A stretch of DNA of 64,000 bases from Clostridium lundense DSM 17049 (GCF_000619945.1 NZ_JHVC01000002.1:1-64000), one strand, 5' to 3'. Positions 25,277-34,748 are shown, counted from the stretch's first letter. The notes: a model not told the origin generated them from the sequence alone. A program made the numbers and translations.

Positions 25277-25517
25277 AATTAAGTTTACTTTTAAGTTTTT
25301 TTTGATCTTTTTCATCTACAAATGGAGCGTAAAATTCAAATGTTTTTTCATGACCACAGTGTGAACAAACACAACTACATACATCATAAGGAATTCCATC
25401 TATAAGATCTATTTGTAAGTTATCTGCAAAATATTCTCCTCCACAGACTTCGCAAGGAGTACTATTTATAATATTATATTCGCTTTCAATATATTCCATT
25501 ATTTCCTTTATAGTCAT
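25275..25517 (-). CDS. Small putative zinc-binding protein
   Basis: An 80-residue protein I cannot name. Cysteines in CEVCGG and CSCVCSHCGHEKTF form two likely CxxC zinc pairs. The start at 25517 is set by a GGAGGC ribosome site; the longer frame adds 32 residues with no ribosome site. It is divergent from spmA and shares a terminator with the glucosaminidase gene. Confidence 0.65.
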   Translation of the reverse strand: MTIKEIMEYIESEYNIINSTPCEVCGGEYFADNLQIDLIDGIPYDVCSCVCSHCGHEKTFEFYAPFVDEKDQKKLKSKLN

Positions 25518-25662
25518 AGGAAGCCTCCAATACAACAAATTTATAAATACATTATACATGGTAACACTATTAAAATTTAATTGCAATACAAAGGGGATAT
25601 TACACATATACATTAATTGAGTAATAATTATGAGATATGTAAATATTTAGGAGGAGGAGTAT

Positions 25663-26238
25663 ATGATAAATTATATTTGGTTTTTCATATTGAGTTTTGG
25701 CATTGTTATAGGGCTGATTACTGGAAGAGGAGAAATTATTTCTAAAGCCATATTAGCTTCAACAAATTCTACTGTTGAATTAACAATCAAGTTGTTAGGA
25801 ACAATGTGTCTTTGGTGTGGGGTAATGAAAATAGCTGAAAAAAGTGGACTAACTGATAAAATAGCTAAGGTATTAAAGCCTATTTTAAGGTTGATATTTA
25901 AAAAGGAAGGTAAAAATGAGGAAGCATTAGGAGCTATAGTTATGAATATTACTGCTAATATGATGGGATTATCAAATGCAGCGACCCCATTTGGAATCAA
26001 AGCTATGGAAAATATGCAGAAATTAAATAATAATAATGATACTGCTACTAATGATATGGCTTTATTTTTAGTTTTAAATGGAGCGTGTATACAATTTATA
26101 CCCACTACTGTAATATCTATAAGAGCAGCGGCAGGATCTAATAGTCCAGGAGAAATAATATTACCTGCTATATTGACTACAGGAATAGCTGCTTTAGTTG
26201 GAGTCATAAGTTGTAAGATATTGCAAAATTATTTTTAG
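25663..26238 (+). CDS. spmA: Spore maturation protein A
   Basis: SpmA works with SpmB in the mother cell or forespore membrane and is needed for proper dehydration of the spore core and heat resistance. The 191-residue membrane protein has the nucleoside-recognition (Gate) domain pattern, with GTMCLWCGVMKIAEKSGLT and NITANMMGLSNAATPFGIKAM. AGGAGGAG precedes the ATG. It is 12 bp upstream of spmB. Confidence 0.93.
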   Translation: MINYIWFFILSFGIVIGLITGRGEIISKAILASTNSTVELTIKLLGTMCLWCGVMKIAEKSGLTDKIAKVLKPILRLIFKKEGKNEEALGAIVMNITANMMGLSNAATPFGIKAMENMQKLNNNNDTATNDMALFLVLNGACIQFIPTTVISIRAAAGSNSPGEIILPAILTTGIAALVGVISCKILQNYF

Positions 26239-26250
26239 CAGGAGGAGCTC

Positions 26251-26769
26251 ATGAATATAGGAAATATAATAATACCAATAATAATTATTTCAATAGTTAC
26301 ATATGGAATGTTGAAAGGTGTTAAAGTATACGAATGTTTTATAGAAGGAGCCAAGGATGGTATAACTATATGCTTTAAAATTTTCCCATATCTATTAGCT
26401 ATGATACTTGCAGTAGCTGTGCTTAGGGAATCTAAAGCATTGGACTATATAATAATGTTAATAAGTCCAATAGTGAAATATATAGGGCTGCCAGGGGAAG
26501 TAGTGCCGCTTGTATTAATTAAACCACTATCTGGTAGTGGAGCATTAGGAGTATTTACAGATATAATAAACAATTATGGAGCAGATAGCTATATTGGAAG
26601 AATAGCATCTACCATAATGGGATCTACTGAGACTATATTTTATACTCTTACAGTTTATTTTGGAGCGGTAGGTATAAAGAAAATTAGGCATACACTTTGG
26701 GCAGCTATAATTGCAGACTTAACAGCTATAATTATAGCTGTTATAGTGGTAACTTCAATATTTTACTAA
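26251..26769 (+). CDS. spmB: Spore maturation protein B
   Basis: A 172-residue membrane protein with the same Gate-domain fold as SpmA. LIKPLSGSGALGVFTDIINNYGAD and IMGSTETIFYTLTVYFGAVGIKK are the characteristic stretches. CAGGAGGAG is the ribosome site. The two genes form a two-gene operon ended by a strong terminator. Confidence 0.93.
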   Translation: MNIGNIIIPIIIISIVTYGMLKGVKVYECFIEGAKDGITICFKIFPYLLAMILAVAVLRESKALDYIIMLISPIVKYIGLPGEVVPLVLIKPLSGSGALGVFTDIINNYGADSYIGRIASTIMGSTETIFYTLTVYFGAVGIKKIRHTLWAAIIADLTAIIIAVIVVTSIFY

Positions 26770-26774
26770 TAATA

Positions 26775-26810
26775 AAAACCCTATGTTTACAAATTACATA
26801 GGGTTTTCAA
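26775..26810. terminator. Bidirectional terminator between spmB and the MATE gene
   Basis: Perfect 12-bp arms AAAACCCTATGT and ACATAGGGTTTT. Flanks are T-rich on both strands. Confidence 0.88.
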
Positions 26811-26827
26811 TATTTGTATATTAGTAT

Positions 26828-28195
26828 TTATGTGTTGGTATTTGTCAAATGGTTTTGGATAAGTTTATTAAATCTTTTTCTAAATAAAGTAATCATAATT
26901 ATTGCATCAATAACCCATTGAATAGATGTTATCCACCAGACATAAGTAACTGATGCTTTTAATGAATATATAAAATATAGCATAAGTGGAAGTCTAATAA
27001 CCCAGTTAGAAATTAAGGCAACTATGAAAGGAGATTTAGTATCCCCAGCACCTTTCAAGGAACCACCAAGTATCATAGAAATACCCATAGCAGGCTGCTC
27101 TATAGATGCTATCATAAGACATAGTGTGCCTAAACCTATTACCTCTATTTCTGCTTTATTTATAAAAAGTGAAATAAGAAATTTAGGAAATAATAAAAAC
27201 ATTAAACCACACATAAGCATCACAATAGTTCCTAAAATAGTGCAAGTATATGCATATTGTTTGGCTTCAGATAGTTTATTTTCTCCAATTTTATGTCCAA
27301 CTAAGGTAGTAGCCGCAATTGCAAAACCAGAACCAGGCATAAAAGAAATTGATTCTATTGTAGTGGTTATTTGATTTGCAGCAAAGGCCACTGCACCAAG
27401 ATACATAATCATTACAGTTCCTAATAGTCTTGTTAAATTAAAAGCTGCCTCTTGAAGAGATGAAGGAATGGACAGCTTTAGTAATCTTTTTAATTTGTTT
27501 AGTCTTAAATTTTCAATATACTTAAATCTAGGCTTTACTTGTGAGAATTTTATTGTGTATATAACTATGAAAATAAATCCACTTATATGACCTAGAGCAG
27601 TGGCTATAGCGGCTCCTCTTATACCTAGTTCAGGCAAGCCAAATTTTCCGAAAATTAATGCCCAATCTAAAAACGTGTTTACTATATTTACTATAGCAGA
27701 GGCGATGAGGGGAATTCGAGTATTTTTTGACCCCCTTAATATTGAATTTAGAACATTCATTACCATATTAAAAAATAATCCTATGGATGTTATTCTCATA
27801 TAAATTATTCCTTGGGATAATATTTGATCTCTAGCCCCAGCATAGTATAAAATTTTAGGAGAAAAAGTAAAAGCAGTTATACATATTAAAAGAGATAAAA
27901 TAGAGCCGTTTAGTAATCCCATAGTGGCATATTCTTCAGCAACAGATTTTTCATTAGCTCCTAATTTTCTAGATACTAGAGAAACAGTTCCAACTGAAAT
28001 TCCAGCAGCAATGAAAATATTACTTAAGGTGTACATTATCTCAGAACTAAGTCCCACAGTACTTACAGCAACTTGTCCACCATATTGACCAACCATCATA
28101 GTGTCTAAAACCCATATCATCATATATAGAATCATTTCACCTACCGCAGGCAATGCTAGAGATACTACTTCTTTTATAAGTTTTTTGTTAAACAT
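26828..28195 (-). CDS. MATE family efflux transporter
   Basis: A 455-residue, 12-helix multidrug and toxic compound extrusion protein driven by Na+ or H+. The N-terminal half begins VSLALPAVGEMILYMMIWVLDTMMVGQYGG and the two halves are internally related. GGGAGGAA precedes the ATG. It is a single-gene unit; substrates are unknown. Confidence 0.9.
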   Translation of the reverse strand: MFNKKLIKEVVSLALPAVGEMILYMMIWVLDTMMVGQYGGQVAVSTVGLSSEIMYTLSNIFIAAGISVGTVSLVSRKLGANEKSVAEEYATMGLLNGSILSLLICITAFTFSPKILYYAGARDQILSQGIIYMRITSIGLFFNMVMNVLNSILRGSKNTRIPLIASAIVNIVNTFLDWALIFGKFGLPELGIRGAAIATALGHISGFIFIVIYTIKFSQVKPRFKYIENLRLNKLKRLLKLSIPSSLQEAAFNLTRLLGTVMIMYLGAVAFAANQITTTIESISFMPGSGFAIAATTLVGHKIGENKLSEAKQYAYTCTILGTIVMLMCGLMFLLFPKFLISLFINKAEIEVIGLGTLCLMIASIEQPAMGISMILGGSLKGAGDTKSPFIVALISNWVIRLPLMLYFIYSLKASVTYVWWITSIQWVIDAIIMITLFRKRFNKLIQNHLTNTNT

Positions 28196-28298
28196 AAATT
28201 CCTCCCATTTTAAAACTTTTATTGTGACAAATATTATAATTAGAGTAAAATAAAGATATAAATATTATAATATAAAATTTCAGTTTGAGGTGACAAAA

Positions 28299-28865
28299 TT
28301 GTTGAAATGGAAAGAACTTTATGATGAATGTTTAAATTGTAATAAATGTGAACTTAAAAATAGCAGAAATAATATGGTATTTGGAGAGGGAAATCCTAGA
28401 TCTAGACTTATGTTTATAGGAGAAGCACCTGGTGCAGACGAGGATAGATTAGGGAGGCCTTTTGTTGGTAGAGCAGGTATGCTCTTAACAAAGGGATTAA
28501 CAGCACTAGACTTAATAAGAGAGAGGGATTATTATATATGTAATATATGTAAATGTAGACCTGAAAATAATAGAACACCTAATGAAGTGGAGGCAGAAGC
28601 ATGTTTACCTTACTTAAGGAATCAAGTTGCATTAATAAAGCCAAAAATTATTATATGTTTAGGATCCACTGCTATGAAATATATACTTGGTTCTGATTGG
28701 AGAATAACTAGAGATAGAGGTAAGTGGATTGAGAGAAAGGGATGTTACATAATGCCTACCTTTCATCCAGCAGCTCTTTTTAGAGATGAGAGTAAAAAAA
28801 TATTATTTTGGCAGGATTTAAAAAGTGTTAAAAGAAAATTTGATGAATTAAGAAACGATTTATAG
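28299..28865 (+). CDS. Family 4 uracil-DNA glycosylase (4Fe-4S)
   Basis: This 188-residue enzyme removes uracil from DNA. Motif A GEAPGADED and motif B TFHPAAL are present. The iron-sulfur cysteines are Cys14 and Cys17 (CNKC) plus two in NICKCRPENNRTPNEVEAEAC. The TTG at 28299 is preferred because GAGGTGA lies just upstream; a GTG at 28290 overlaps that site. It is monocistronic. Confidence 0.9.
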   Translation: MLKWKELYDECLNCNKCELKNSRNNMVFGEGNPRSRLMFIGEAPGADEDRLGRPFVGRAGMLLTKGLTALDLIRERDYYICNICKCRPENNRTPNEVEAEACLPYLRNQVALIKPKIIICLGSTAMKYILGSDWRITRDRGKWIERKGCYIMPTFHPAALFRDESKKILFWQDLKSVKRKFDELRNDL

Positions 28866-28909
28866 TATATTTAAAAACAATTATGGAAATAATAAATGAA
28901 ATAAAGTGG

Positions 28910-28938
28910 TTGACAGTAAAATTTATATATATTATGAT
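28910..28938 (+). promoter_or_regulatory. Promoter of the metG leader
   Basis: TTGACA (28910-28915), 17-bp spacer, TATGAT (28933-28938). Confidence 0.78.
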
Positions 28939-28944
28939 TAAACT

Positions 28945-29210
28945 TGAAATGCAATGATGGGAAGAGTAATAAATGAAACTGTTTAAAAGAGAGCTGGAAA
29001 TAGGTGAAAGCCAGTAATAGGGAAGTTTATGAACATGGCCCCAGAGCATATTACTCAAAATTAAAGTAGAGTAATACGGGAAGCAACCGTTATATTGCAG
29101 AGTGATTATATAGTCACTTCATAAGGTTTTATTTGTGAAAATGAAACGAACTAGAGTGGTAACGCGTTAAATACGCCTCTATGCAGTTTATACTGTATAG
29201 AGGTTTTTTT
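28945..29210 (+). promoter_or_regulatory. T-box leader (Met) controlling metG
   Basis: Uncharged tRNA-Met would bind this leader and favour readthrough. Stem I contains the AGAG and specifier regions with an ATG specifier codon at 29035-29037. The conserved T-box AGAGTGGTAACGCG is at 29153-29166, followed by a terminator with arms CCTCTATGCAGT (29176-29187) and ACTGTATAGAGG (29192-29203) and a T run. The 413-bp gap before metG is fully explained by this element. Confidence 0.92.
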
Positions 29211-29278
29211 AGTTTATAAATAACAGAATATGAAGTATAAATTATACATTATTTAAAATAAATAAAGGAGGGGTTTTC

Positions 29279-31219
29279 ATGGAAAAGAAAACTTTTTATA
29301 TTACTACACCTATATATTATCCATCAGCAAATCTACACATAGGAAATACTTATACAACTATAGCAGCTGATGCATTAGCTAGATTTAAAAGACTTACAGG
29401 ATATGATGTAATGTTCTTAACAGGAACAGATGAGCATGGACAAAAAATTCAAAGATTAGCAGAAGCTAAAGGCGTAACTCCAAAGGAATATGTAGATAAA
29501 ATAGTTGCAGGAATCAAAGATTTATGGGAAATGATGAATGTAAGTTATGATAAATTTATCAGAACTACTGATGATTATCATGTAAGTGCTGTTCAACAGA
29601 TTTTTAAGCAATTATATGATCAAGGAGACATATATAAAAGCGAATATGAAGGATGGTATTGTACACCTTGTGAGTCTTTCTGGACAGAAACTCAGTTGCA
29701 AGATGGAAAATGTCCTGATTGTGGAAGACCAGTAGAAAAAGCTAAGGAAGAAGCATACTTCTTTAAAATGTCAAAATATGCACCTAAGCTTATAGAGTAT
29801 ATAGAAACTCATCCTGAATTCATTCAACCAGAGTCAAGAAAAAATGAAATGTTAAATAACTTCTTAAAACCAGGATTACAAGATCTTTGTGTATCAAGAA
29901 CTACATTTGATTGGGGAGTTCCTGTAACTTTTGATGAAAAACATGTTATATATGTATGGATAGATGCATTAGCTAATTATATAACAGCACTAGGGTATAA
30001 TGGTGAAAATCAGGATTTATTAAATAAATACTGGCCAGCAGATGTACACCTTGTTGGAAAGGATATCTTAAGATTCCATACAATATACTGGCCAATAATG
30101 TTAATGGCGTTAGGATTACCACTACCAAAGCAAGTATTTGGTCATGGATGGCTACTAGTCGATGGAGGAAAAATGTCAAAGTCAAAGGGTAATGTAGTAG
30201 ATCCTGTGGTGCTTGTAAATCATTTTGGAACAGATCCAGTAAGATATTATCTTTTAAGAGAAATACCTTTTGGAGCAGATGGTATATTCAATAATGAAAT
30301 ATTTATAAAGAAGATAAATTCAGATTTAGCTAATGATTTAGGGAATCTTTTATCAAGAACTACAGCTATGATTGAAAAGTATTTTGACGGAACAATGCCA
30401 GCTCAATTAGCTAAAGAAGATATAGATGACAGTCTAATAGAATTAGCCTTAGATACACATAAGAAGGTAGAAAAACATATAGATAGTTTAAGAATACCAG
30501 AAGCTTTAGATGAAATTTGGGCACTTATAGGAAGAGCTAATAAATATATAGATGAAACTACACCATGGATATTAGCTAAAGATGAAACTAAGAAAGAAAG
30601 ACTAGGAACTGTTCTTTATAATTTAGCAGAAACTCTAAGGATAGTTTCAGTATTAATATCAGCATTCTTGCCAGAAACTAGCATAAAAATAAATAAACAG
30701 TTGAATATAGAACTTACTACTTGGGAGAGTATATCATCTTTTGATGGTACAAGAGCAGGAACTAAGATAATTAAGGGAGAAGCAATATTCCCAAGAATAG
30801 ATGTAGAAGCTAAAATTGAAGAATTAAATAAATTAAAAGAAGAGCAAATGAAGGCTAATGCACCAAAGTCACAAATGCAACCTTTAAAAGAAGAAATAGC
30901 TATAGAGGACTTTGAAAAAGTTGACTTAAGAGTAGTAAAGGTTTTAGAATGTGAGCCTGTAAAGGGAGCAAAAAAACTTCTTAAGTTAAAAGTAAACTTA
31001 GGTGGAGAAGAAAGACAAGTAATATCAGGAATAGCAAAATACTACAAACCAGAAGAGTTAGTTGGAAAATATGTGGTTCTTGTAGCAAACTTGAAACCTG
31101 CAAAATTAAGAGGAGAAATTTCACAAGGAATGATTTTAGCTGCTTCAACTGATGATGATAGTAAATTATTCGCAGTTACTATTCCAGAAGAACTTCCAAC
31201 TGGTAGTATTGTAAGATAA
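29279..31219 (+). CDS. metG: Methionyl-tRNA synthetase
   Basis: A 646-residue class I synthetase that charges tRNA-Met. The HIGH motif reads HIGN (20-23) and KMSKS is at 298-302. A zinc knuckle CTPC...CPDCG lies between. The C-terminal 105 residues form a Trbp111-like tRNA-binding domain (EDFEKVDLRVVKVLECEPV...LRGEISQGMILAA). AGGAGG precedes the ATG and a Met T-box leader controls it. A structured repeat and terminator follow. Confidence 0.97.
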   Translation: MEKKTFYITTPIYYPSANLHIGNTYTTIAADALARFKRLTGYDVMFLTGTDEHGQKIQRLAEAKGVTPKEYVDKIVAGIKDLWEMMNVSYDKFIRTTDDYHVSAVQQIFKQLYDQGDIYKSEYEGWYCTPCESFWTETQLQDGKCPDCGRPVEKAKEEAYFFKMSKYAPKLIEYIETHPEFIQPESRKNEMLNNFLKPGLQDLCVSRTTFDWGVPVTFDEKHVIYVWIDALANYITALGYNGENQDLLNKYWPADVHLVGKDILRFHTIYWPIMLMALGLPLPKQVFGHGWLLVDGGKMSKSKGNVVDPVVLVNHFGTDPVRYYLLREIPFGADGIFNNEIFIKKINSDLANDLGNLLSRTTAMIEKYFDGTMPAQLAKEDIDDSLIELALDTHKKVEKHIDSLRIPEALDEIWALIGRANKYIDETTPWILAKDETKKERLGTVLYNLAETLRIVSVLISAFLPETSIKINKQLNIELTTWESISSFDGTRAGTKIIKGEAIFPRIDVEAKIEELNKLKEEQMKANAPKSQMQPLKEEIAIEDFEKVDLRVVKVLECEPVKGAKKLLKLKVNLGGEERQVISGIAKYYKPEELVGKYVVLVANLKPAKLRGEISQGMILAASTDDDSKLFAVTIPEELPTGSIVR

Positions 31220-31225
31220 ACAGAA

Positions 31226-31350
31226 TTCTAAGCTTCGGAATGAGTTTTTACTCCCTCTGAAGCTTAGAAATCGTTATCCAGGGACGTAGCCGCTCTTTAC
31301 TTCCACTTTGAAGAAGAGGGGAGTATTAGAGCGGGTAGTCATCGGATAAA
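31226..31350 (+). repeat. Structured 120-nt repeat element, copy 1
   Basis: It matches a second copy at 34771-34890 at 102 of 120 positions with no gap. The + strand folds into a hairpin (arms TTCTAAGCTTC 31226-31236 and GAAGCTTAGAA 31259-31269) and a second domain closed by UUAUCC/GGAUAA (31274-31279, 31344-31349) that encloses CCGCUCU/AGAGCGG (31290-31296, 31328-31334) and UACUUCC/GGGGAGUA. Every base change in the second domain's stems turns a C-G pair into U-G or the reverse. A terminator follows directly. Confidence 0.8.
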
Positions 31351-31387
31351 AAATTAATCCCCTTTTATTAGGGGATTAATTTTTTTA
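31351..31387 (+). terminator. Terminator after metG and the structured repeat
   Basis: Arms AAATTAATCCCC and GGGGATTAATTT followed by a T run. Confidence 0.92.
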
Positions 31388-31479
31388 TAATTTGTGAAAT
31401 TGTAGAAAATTAATATGATTTTTAGTATAATTAAAATGAATTTTTCAACTAATGATATTAATGTAGGGAGAAACTAATT

Positions 31480-32415
31480 ATGAAAAGAATAATATATAAA
31501 ATCACTTATTCTTTATTTATATTGCTGTTTTTTTTGGGTATGGAGGTAAAAGCAGCAGGTTCCAGTAATATAAATTGGAATAGTTATTATCCAAACTATA
31601 AGACATTTACCAAGTTTAATGATGTACCTATAGATAAGAAATTCACAATTCGATTTTCAAAAAGTTTAGATAAAAATCTGGTAAATAGTAGTTTAATAGA
31701 AATAAAGGATAGCAATATGAATAGCATTCCTATTACTATCAATATAAAAAATGATAAAATTGAGGTTATTCCCAAGAGCAATTTAAATTATGGACAAGCA
31801 TATTGTTTAATTATAAATAGCAATAAAAATAAAAAAGGATGGATAAAGTATGGGGCGATTTCTCCAATTAAGGTTAAAACAATAGCTCCTTTACCAAATG
31901 ATAATACTAATGAAGTTAAGGAACTTTCCCAACAGGAGTTTATAGATTTGGTATCTGCTGGAGCAATGAAAACTTATAAAAAATATGGTGTTATTCCTTC
32001 TGTAACTATAGCTCAAGCAATTTTAGAAAGTAATTGGGGGAAAAGTGACAAGGCCGTACAATGCAACAATATTTTTGGAATAAAAGCAGATAAAAGCTGG
32101 ACAGGTGAGAAAAAGGAGCTTCCAACAACAGAATGGATAAATGGGAAATTAGTTCCAGCAATGGCCGAGTGGAGAGCATACCCTTCTTTTGACGAATCTA
32201 TAGAAGATCATGGTCAATTTTTGTATACAAGACCTCGATATGCTGATGCAGGGGTATTTGAGGCTACAAATTATAAAGAACAGATAATTGCTATAAAAAA
32301 CGCAGGATATGCTACAGATCCTAAGTATGCAGAAAAGATTTGTAGTTTAATTGAAAGATATACATTGTGGAAATATGATGAAAATGGAAAAGATTTATCA
32401 GAAAAACTTCAATAA
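31480..32415 (+). CDS. Secreted glucosaminidase (GH73-like) with SbsA-type Ig-like domain
   Basis: A 311-residue exported wall hydrolase. A signal peptide (1-26, ending VKAAG) and an Ig-like module (about 45-135, KKFTIRFSKSLDKN...LIEIKD) precede a glucosaminidase domain (about 148-305) with probable catalytic Glu183 in AQAILESNWG and the NNIFGIKAD motif. The C-terminal YATDPKYAEKICSLIERY is typical of flagellar- and LytD-type GH73 enzymes. GGGAG precedes the ATG. It sits between metG and tatD, where Bacillus has no such gene. Confidence 0.9.
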   Translation: MKRIIYKITYSLFILLFFLGMEVKAAGSSNINWNSYYPNYKTFTKFNDVPIDKKFTIRFSKSLDKNLVNSSLIEIKDSNMNSIPITINIKNDKIEVIPKSNLNYGQAYCLIINSNKNKKGWIKYGAISPIKVKTIAPLPNDNTNEVKELSQQEFIDLVSAGAMKTYKKYGVIPSVTIAQAILESNWGKSDKAVQCNNIFGIKADKSWTGEKKELPTTEWINGKLVPAMAEWRAYPSFDESIEDHGQFLYTRPRYADAGVFEATNYKEQIIAIKNAGYATDPKYAEKICSLIERYTLWKYDENGKDLSEKLQ

Positions 32416-32421
32416 AAGATG

Positions 32422-32456
32422 AAAAAGCCGTTAATTTAATAACGGTTTTTTATTTT
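32422..32456 (+). terminator. Terminator of the glucosaminidase gene
   Basis: Arms AAAAAGCCGTTA and TAACGGTTTTT with T-rich tail. Confidence 0.88.
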
Positions 32457-32547
32457 TCATATTTATAATTTGAAAATTTATTTTAAGTTTCCTTCTAGTG
32501 AAACGAGGAAAAAGTCTTTGTATTTGCAAAGCTGTACTCTAAAAAAG

Positions 32548-32575
32548 TTGCATCGCAATGTTTTTATATTATAAT
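32548..32575 (+). promoter_or_regulatory. Probable tatD promoter
   Basis: TTGCAT (32548-32553), 16-bp spacer, TATAAT (32570-32575); start codon at 32609. Confidence 0.5.
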
Positions 32576-32608
32576 ATAAAATTAAGTATATATTTAGGAG
32601 GAAGATCA

Positions 32609-33376
32609 ATGTTTATATTTGATTCACATGCACATTATGATGATGAGTCCTTTGATGAAGATAGAGAATTAGTAATAAAAGAATTAAAAGAAAATAATAT
32701 AATAGGAGTATTGAACTGTGGAGCATCCTTACAGGGGGCTAGAGATTCTGTAAAGCTTGCTAAAGAAAATAGTTTCTTTTATGCAGCAGTGGGTATACAC
32801 CCCGAATTTGCCAATGAAGTAGGTGATTTAGCTTTAAATGAATTAAGAGAGCTTAGTAAACATGAGAAGGTAAGGGCTATAGGAGAAATAGGACTTGATT
32901 ATTATTATGATGAAAATCCATCAAGAGAAGTACAAAAAACTGCTTTTATAAAGCAAATGGAGTTAGCACAGGAACTCAAACTTCCGGTAATAATACATAA
33001 TAGGGATGCCCATGAGGATACACTTGAAATTTTAAAGATGTTTCCAGAAGTAAAGGGAGTAATACATTGCTTTTCTGGTAGTGTAGAAATTGCAAGGGAG
33101 TGCTTAAAGTTAGGATATTATATAGGCTTTACAGGTGTAATAACCTTTAAAAATGCTAGGAAAATAGTAGATGTAGCAAAAGAGGTACCACTAGATAGGA
33201 TTTTAGTTGAGACGGATTGTCCTTATATGGCACCTGTACCTTACAGAGGGAAGAGAAATAGGTCTGAATACATAAAATACATTATAGAGCAGTTGGCACA
33301 AGTTAAGGATTTAGAACCGGAAAATGTAAGTGAACAAACTATTTTAAATGTTAATAAGTTGCTAAATTTAAAATAA
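32609..33376 (+). CDS. tatD: TatD family metal-dependent DNase (YabD)
   Basis: A 255-residue TIM-barrel hydrolase. The DSHAHYDD metal motif opens the protein, followed by GEIGLDYYYD, VIIHNRDA, VIHCFSGS and VETDCPYMAPVP, all family signatures. The ATG at 32609 has TAGGAGGAAG upstream; the longer frame from 32558 does not. Its place between metG and the YabE-like gene matches Bacillus. Confidence 0.94.
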   Translation: MFIFDSHAHYDDESFDEDRELVIKELKENNIIGVLNCGASLQGARDSVKLAKENSFFYAAVGIHPEFANEVGDLALNELRELSKHEKVRAIGEIGLDYYYDENPSREVQKTAFIKQMELAQELKLPVIIHNRDAHEDTLEILKMFPEVKGVIHCFSGSVEIARECLKLGYYIGFTGVITFKNARKIVDVAKEVPLDRILVETDCPYMAPVPYRGKRNRSEYIKYIIEQLAQVKDLEPENVSEQTILNVNKLLNLK

Positions 33377-33676
33377 TAGTGTAAAATATGTTTATGTAAC
33401 TTTAGAAAAGTAAATTAATTGTAATTAATGGGATAAAAATACTTTTTTGGTACAAGTGATTAAAATAAAAATAACAGGCATATAATATAATAAGTTTTAC
33501 TAAGTTATTCCACCTAATTTGGGCTGTCAAATATGTTAAAACCGCAATCATTTTTTTTTATATATTTATGCACAGTGTTGCATTAGACAGTCGAAAATTT
33601 TAAGGAAATTTGACAAAACGTAATTTGAACATTATAATGTTCAATTGTCTGCGCGTTTTGCCAAAGGGAGGTTTTT
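33377..33676. other. 300-bp leader region before the YabE-like gene
   Basis: AT-rich, without a gene. It ends in a consensus promoter with a palindrome. An imperfect 0A-like AGTCGAA near 33590 was seen but is weak. Confidence 0.5.
33610..33660 (+). promoter_or_regulatory. Consensus promoter with overlapping palindromes (YabE-like gene)
   Basis: Perfect TTGACA (33610-33615), 17-bp spacer and perfect TATAAT (33633-33638). The -10 is the centre of a perfect 16-bp palindrome GAACATTATAATGTTC (33627-33642). Outer arms CAAAACG (33614-33620) and CGTTTTG (33654-33660) flank it. The promoter lies 44 bp before the start codon. Confidence 0.8.
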
Positions 33677-34717
33677 GTGGTGGAAAAATTAAAAAATTCT
33701 ATTAAAAGTTATTTTTCCAATGGTCCTAAGGCAATCTTTATCGTGATATTGATTTTAATGATCTCTACAATTATAATAACTAGTACAAGAAAGACTTTGT
33801 ATGTTTATGTAGATGGTAAAGAGAAAAAAATAACTACTTTTAGAGCGAACTTAAAGAACGCTTTAGTTGCTAATAGCATAGTAGTAGGACCAAAGGATAA
33901 GACAACACCTGGTCTCGACAGTAAAATAAAAAATAAAGATAAAATATACATTAAAAAAGCAGTCAATGTTGAAGTGAATGTAGATGGTAAGAAACTAGTT
34001 CTTCAATCAGCAGAAAAAGATATAGAGACAATGCTTGCTGAAGAAGGAATAAAGCTTAATGAATATGATAAAGTTTCTCCATCAAAAGAAGATCCGTTAA
34101 AGGATGGCTTACAAGTAGCCATTACTAGGGTAGAAACTAAGATTATTAAAGAATCAAAATCAATAGATTATGCTACAGTTTTAAAAAAGAATAATGACTT
34201 AGAAGAAGGAAGAAAGAAAGTTATTCAAGAAGGAAAATCAGGTGAAAAGGTTACAACAACAAGAGTAGTATATGAAAATGGCAAAGAAGTAAGTAAAAAA
34301 GTAATTAGCGAAGTGGTTACTAAAAAGCCAGTTGAAAAAGTGGTAGCTATGGGAACTTTGGGGGTATATACTCCTTCACGTGGTGTAAGTGTTCGTTATT
34401 CCAATGTTATGAAAATGAGGGCAACTGCTTATACAGCAGATTATGCTTCTACGGGTAAAAGTCCTGGAGATTATGGTTATGGAATAACAGCTACAGGAAC
34501 TGTAGCAAGAAGAAACCACGGTGGATATAGTTCTATAGCTGTAGATCCAAGAGTAATTCCCCTAGGAACTAAGGTATATGTAGAAGGTTATGGTTATGCT
34601 ATAGCAGAGGATACTGGAGGAGCAATAAAAGGTGATAGAATAGATGTATTCTTTGATGGTAATAATGAAGTATACAATTGGGGAGTAAAATGGGTAAATG
34701 TGTATATATTGAAGTAA
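33677..34717 (+). CDS. YabE-like cell-wall protein with DUF348, G5 and 3D domains
   Basis: A 346-residue membrane-anchored or secreted wall enzyme related to Bacillus YabE and to resuscitation factors. TM helix at about 19-37; two DUF348 ubiquitin-like repeats (about 42-150, each starting YVDGKEKKIT / VDGKKLVLQS type); a G5 domain (about 150-225); and a C-terminal 3D domain with the three aspartates in AEDTGGAIKGDRIDVFFD. The family is thought to be a lytic transglycosylase. It starts at GTG 33677 or 33680 after GGGAGG. Synteny with tatD and rnmV is conserved. Confidence 0.9.
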   Translation: MVEKLKNSIKSYFSNGPKAIFIVILILMISTIIITSTRKTLYVYVDGKEKKITTFRANLKNALVANSIVVGPKDKTTPGLDSKIKNKDKIYIKKAVNVEVNVDGKKLVLQSAEKDIETMLAEEGIKLNEYDKVSPSKEDPLKDGLQVAITRVETKIIKESKSIDYATVLKKNNDLEEGRKKVIQEGKSGEKVTTTRVVYENGKEVSKKVISEVVTKKPVEKVVAMGTLGVYTPSRGVSVRYSNVMKMRATAYTADYASTGKSPGDYGYGITATGTVARRNHGGYSSIAVDPRVIPLGTKVYVEGYGYAIAEDTGGAIKGDRIDVFFDGNNEVYNWGVKWVNVYILK

Positions 34718-34723
34718 TGTGAA

Positions 34724-34748
34724 AGGAGCCATAGGCTCCTATTTTTTC
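34724..34748 (+). terminator. Terminator of the YabE-like gene
   Basis: Arms AGGAGCC and GGCTCCT followed by ATTTTTTC. Confidence 0.9.

Noticed and set aside
25671..26207. 178-codon frame antisense to spmA
   Set aside because: spmA is a firm call with operon context; the antisense frame has no ribosome site or family.
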